A stretch of 64,000 nt of DNA from Camelus bactrianus (taxonomy: Eukaryota; Chordata; Mammalia; Artiodactyla; Camelidae): NCBI RefSeq assembly GCF_048773025.1, contig NC_133545.1, forward strand, positions 79,074,001 to 79,138,000, in the 5' to 3' direction. Positions 62,951 through 64,000 of the stretch are shown here, piece after piece. Positions within the stretch are counted from its first letter, which is position 1. Every line of letters begins with the position of its first letter. Both the position numbers and the translations under genes were made by a program. Below the pieces are notes generated by a model that saw nothing but the letters and a program-made list of their open reading frames with translations, made no database searches and had not been told where the DNA came from.

Positions 62951-64000
62951 AGCCAGTTGTGTCATAAATGCTGTTAGCCTGACGGTTGGAAAATGAGTCC
63001 GGAAAAAGGAAGACTTGGTATGACCATCTTCCTCAGACTCCTTCCCTCGTGAGACGGCAGTTAAACCACCTCAGTGTCTCTATGATTTACACAGCAGTTT
63101 AATAGGCTGGAAAATGAAGCCTTCCAACCACTATACCTTTGTTTGTTTTACCACAAACTCAACCTGAACTATATGGCATTTATGAGGTTGAGATGTGGGA
63201 CGCAATTTTAAGATTCTTAACTATGCATTCTCCTGTACCAGATTTGTTCTTGGCTATAATCCAGGCAGACCTTTTCTTGAGAAAAAAAAAAAAATGTCCT
63301 TCTTGCAGTGTGTTATCTGACAGCAGATAAGCACCAGTGGGGCAGGCAGCTTCTGTAGGTGAGTAGGTTATATCCTGACCTGCTCCCTCCCTGTCCTCAC
63401 CACTCCTTTCTTTAGTTCCCTTCCCTGGTGATGAGAGGAATGCACACTTGTTACATAAACGTGCAAAGAACAAAAAGAAAAAATCACAATCCTTCAAACT
63501 ACGCAGCAACATCAGTGTTGGCTGTTTAGTTTGTTTCCTTCCACTGTTGTGTTTTCATTTACATAATTGTGACCACAATGCAGTTTATAATTTATACTCT
63601 GTTTTAAAAACATTGTAAAGTCAGTTTAAGGTTATTGTAGAAATTTTGGAATATCCAGAAATGTATGTGTCAGTTGGTCATTTTCTTCTAGTGCTTCTGA
63701 TTTGGGTGCACACACACACACATATATGTATATATCTAGTTTTTTATTTTTATCAAATATGATCTTCCAGTATATACAGTTTATTTCATTATATATTTGC
63801 TTTTACTTGATAGCATATGCATTTTCCTTATTGTTATAAACTTATCAATTTTAAGCGGATATAAGCTATTTCATGAAAATATAATAATTATTTAACTTTT
63901 CTTCTATTTTCAGGTATTAAGGTTTATTTCTGATTTTTAGAGTGACAATATTCATAATGGAAAACAAATATTATTCCCCAGGGATATCCCCTAAGGAAAT
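62951..64000. repeat. Third copy of the TRGC 3' flank (partner 1-1,020)
   Basis: From about 62,960 the text matches the left window edge, including 'tgacagcagataagcaccag', 'ggtgatgagaggaatgcac' and 'tctggcttggtcataa'-like neighbours in altered form. The order and orientation are the same. It implies another J-C cassette beyond the right edge, with its TRGC to the right on the same strand. Confidence 0.7.

Overview
This is vertebrate, specifically mammalian, chromosomal DNA. It carries part of a T-cell receptor gamma (TRG) locus, transcribed from the minus strand (right to left). Three tRNA-derived SINEs of the camelid vic/VIC type point to a camelid such as camel, alpaca or llama. The host assignment comes from remembered family features, not from a database search.

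Layout in transcription order (high to low coordinates). The right edge (about 62,950-64,000) matches the left edge (1-1,020), so a third cassette probably lies just beyond the window. From about 52,100 to 62,950 is unique sequence holding one TRGV gene of the human V1-V8 type (54,646-55,119), several LINE-1 fragments and a fossil retroviral env piece (60,230-61,420). Cassette B follows: a TRGJ gene with a textbook 12-RSS (49,601-49,660) and a complete five-exon TRGC gene (42,579 down to 36,801), with a 3' flank reaching about 30,210. Next is a second unique block (about 25,200-30,200) with a divergent TRGV gene in a GC-rich patch (27,158-27,630). Cassette A is last: a TRGJ gene (22,997-23,065) that looks disabled, and a second complete five-exon TRGC gene (16,082 down to 10,292), with its 3' flank running off the left edge.

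The duplicated unit is therefore J plus C plus 3' flank; the two V genes lie between copies and are unrelated in subgroup. Both TRGC genes encode an Ig-like C domain (EX1), a connecting region from three small exons each with one cysteine, and a transmembrane exon with the conserved lysine. V gene segments carry 23-RSS and J segments 12-RSS, as expected for TRG. Each cassette also has a Runx plus Myb site cluster about 5.3 kb (A) or 2.5 kb (B) downstream of the TRGC stop, a plausible enhancer.

Identity between cassettes is a mosaic. A 588-bp tract around the transmembrane exon is identical by eye, and parts of the 3' flank look about 97% identical, while neighbouring DNA looks nearer 80-85%. 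This suggests gene conversion. Cassette-specific SINE and LINE-1 insertions date the duplication before the youngest repeats. No bacterial features, CRISPR arrays or rRNA genes were seen. Intron boundaries were read by eye from splice signals, reading phase and protein similarity.
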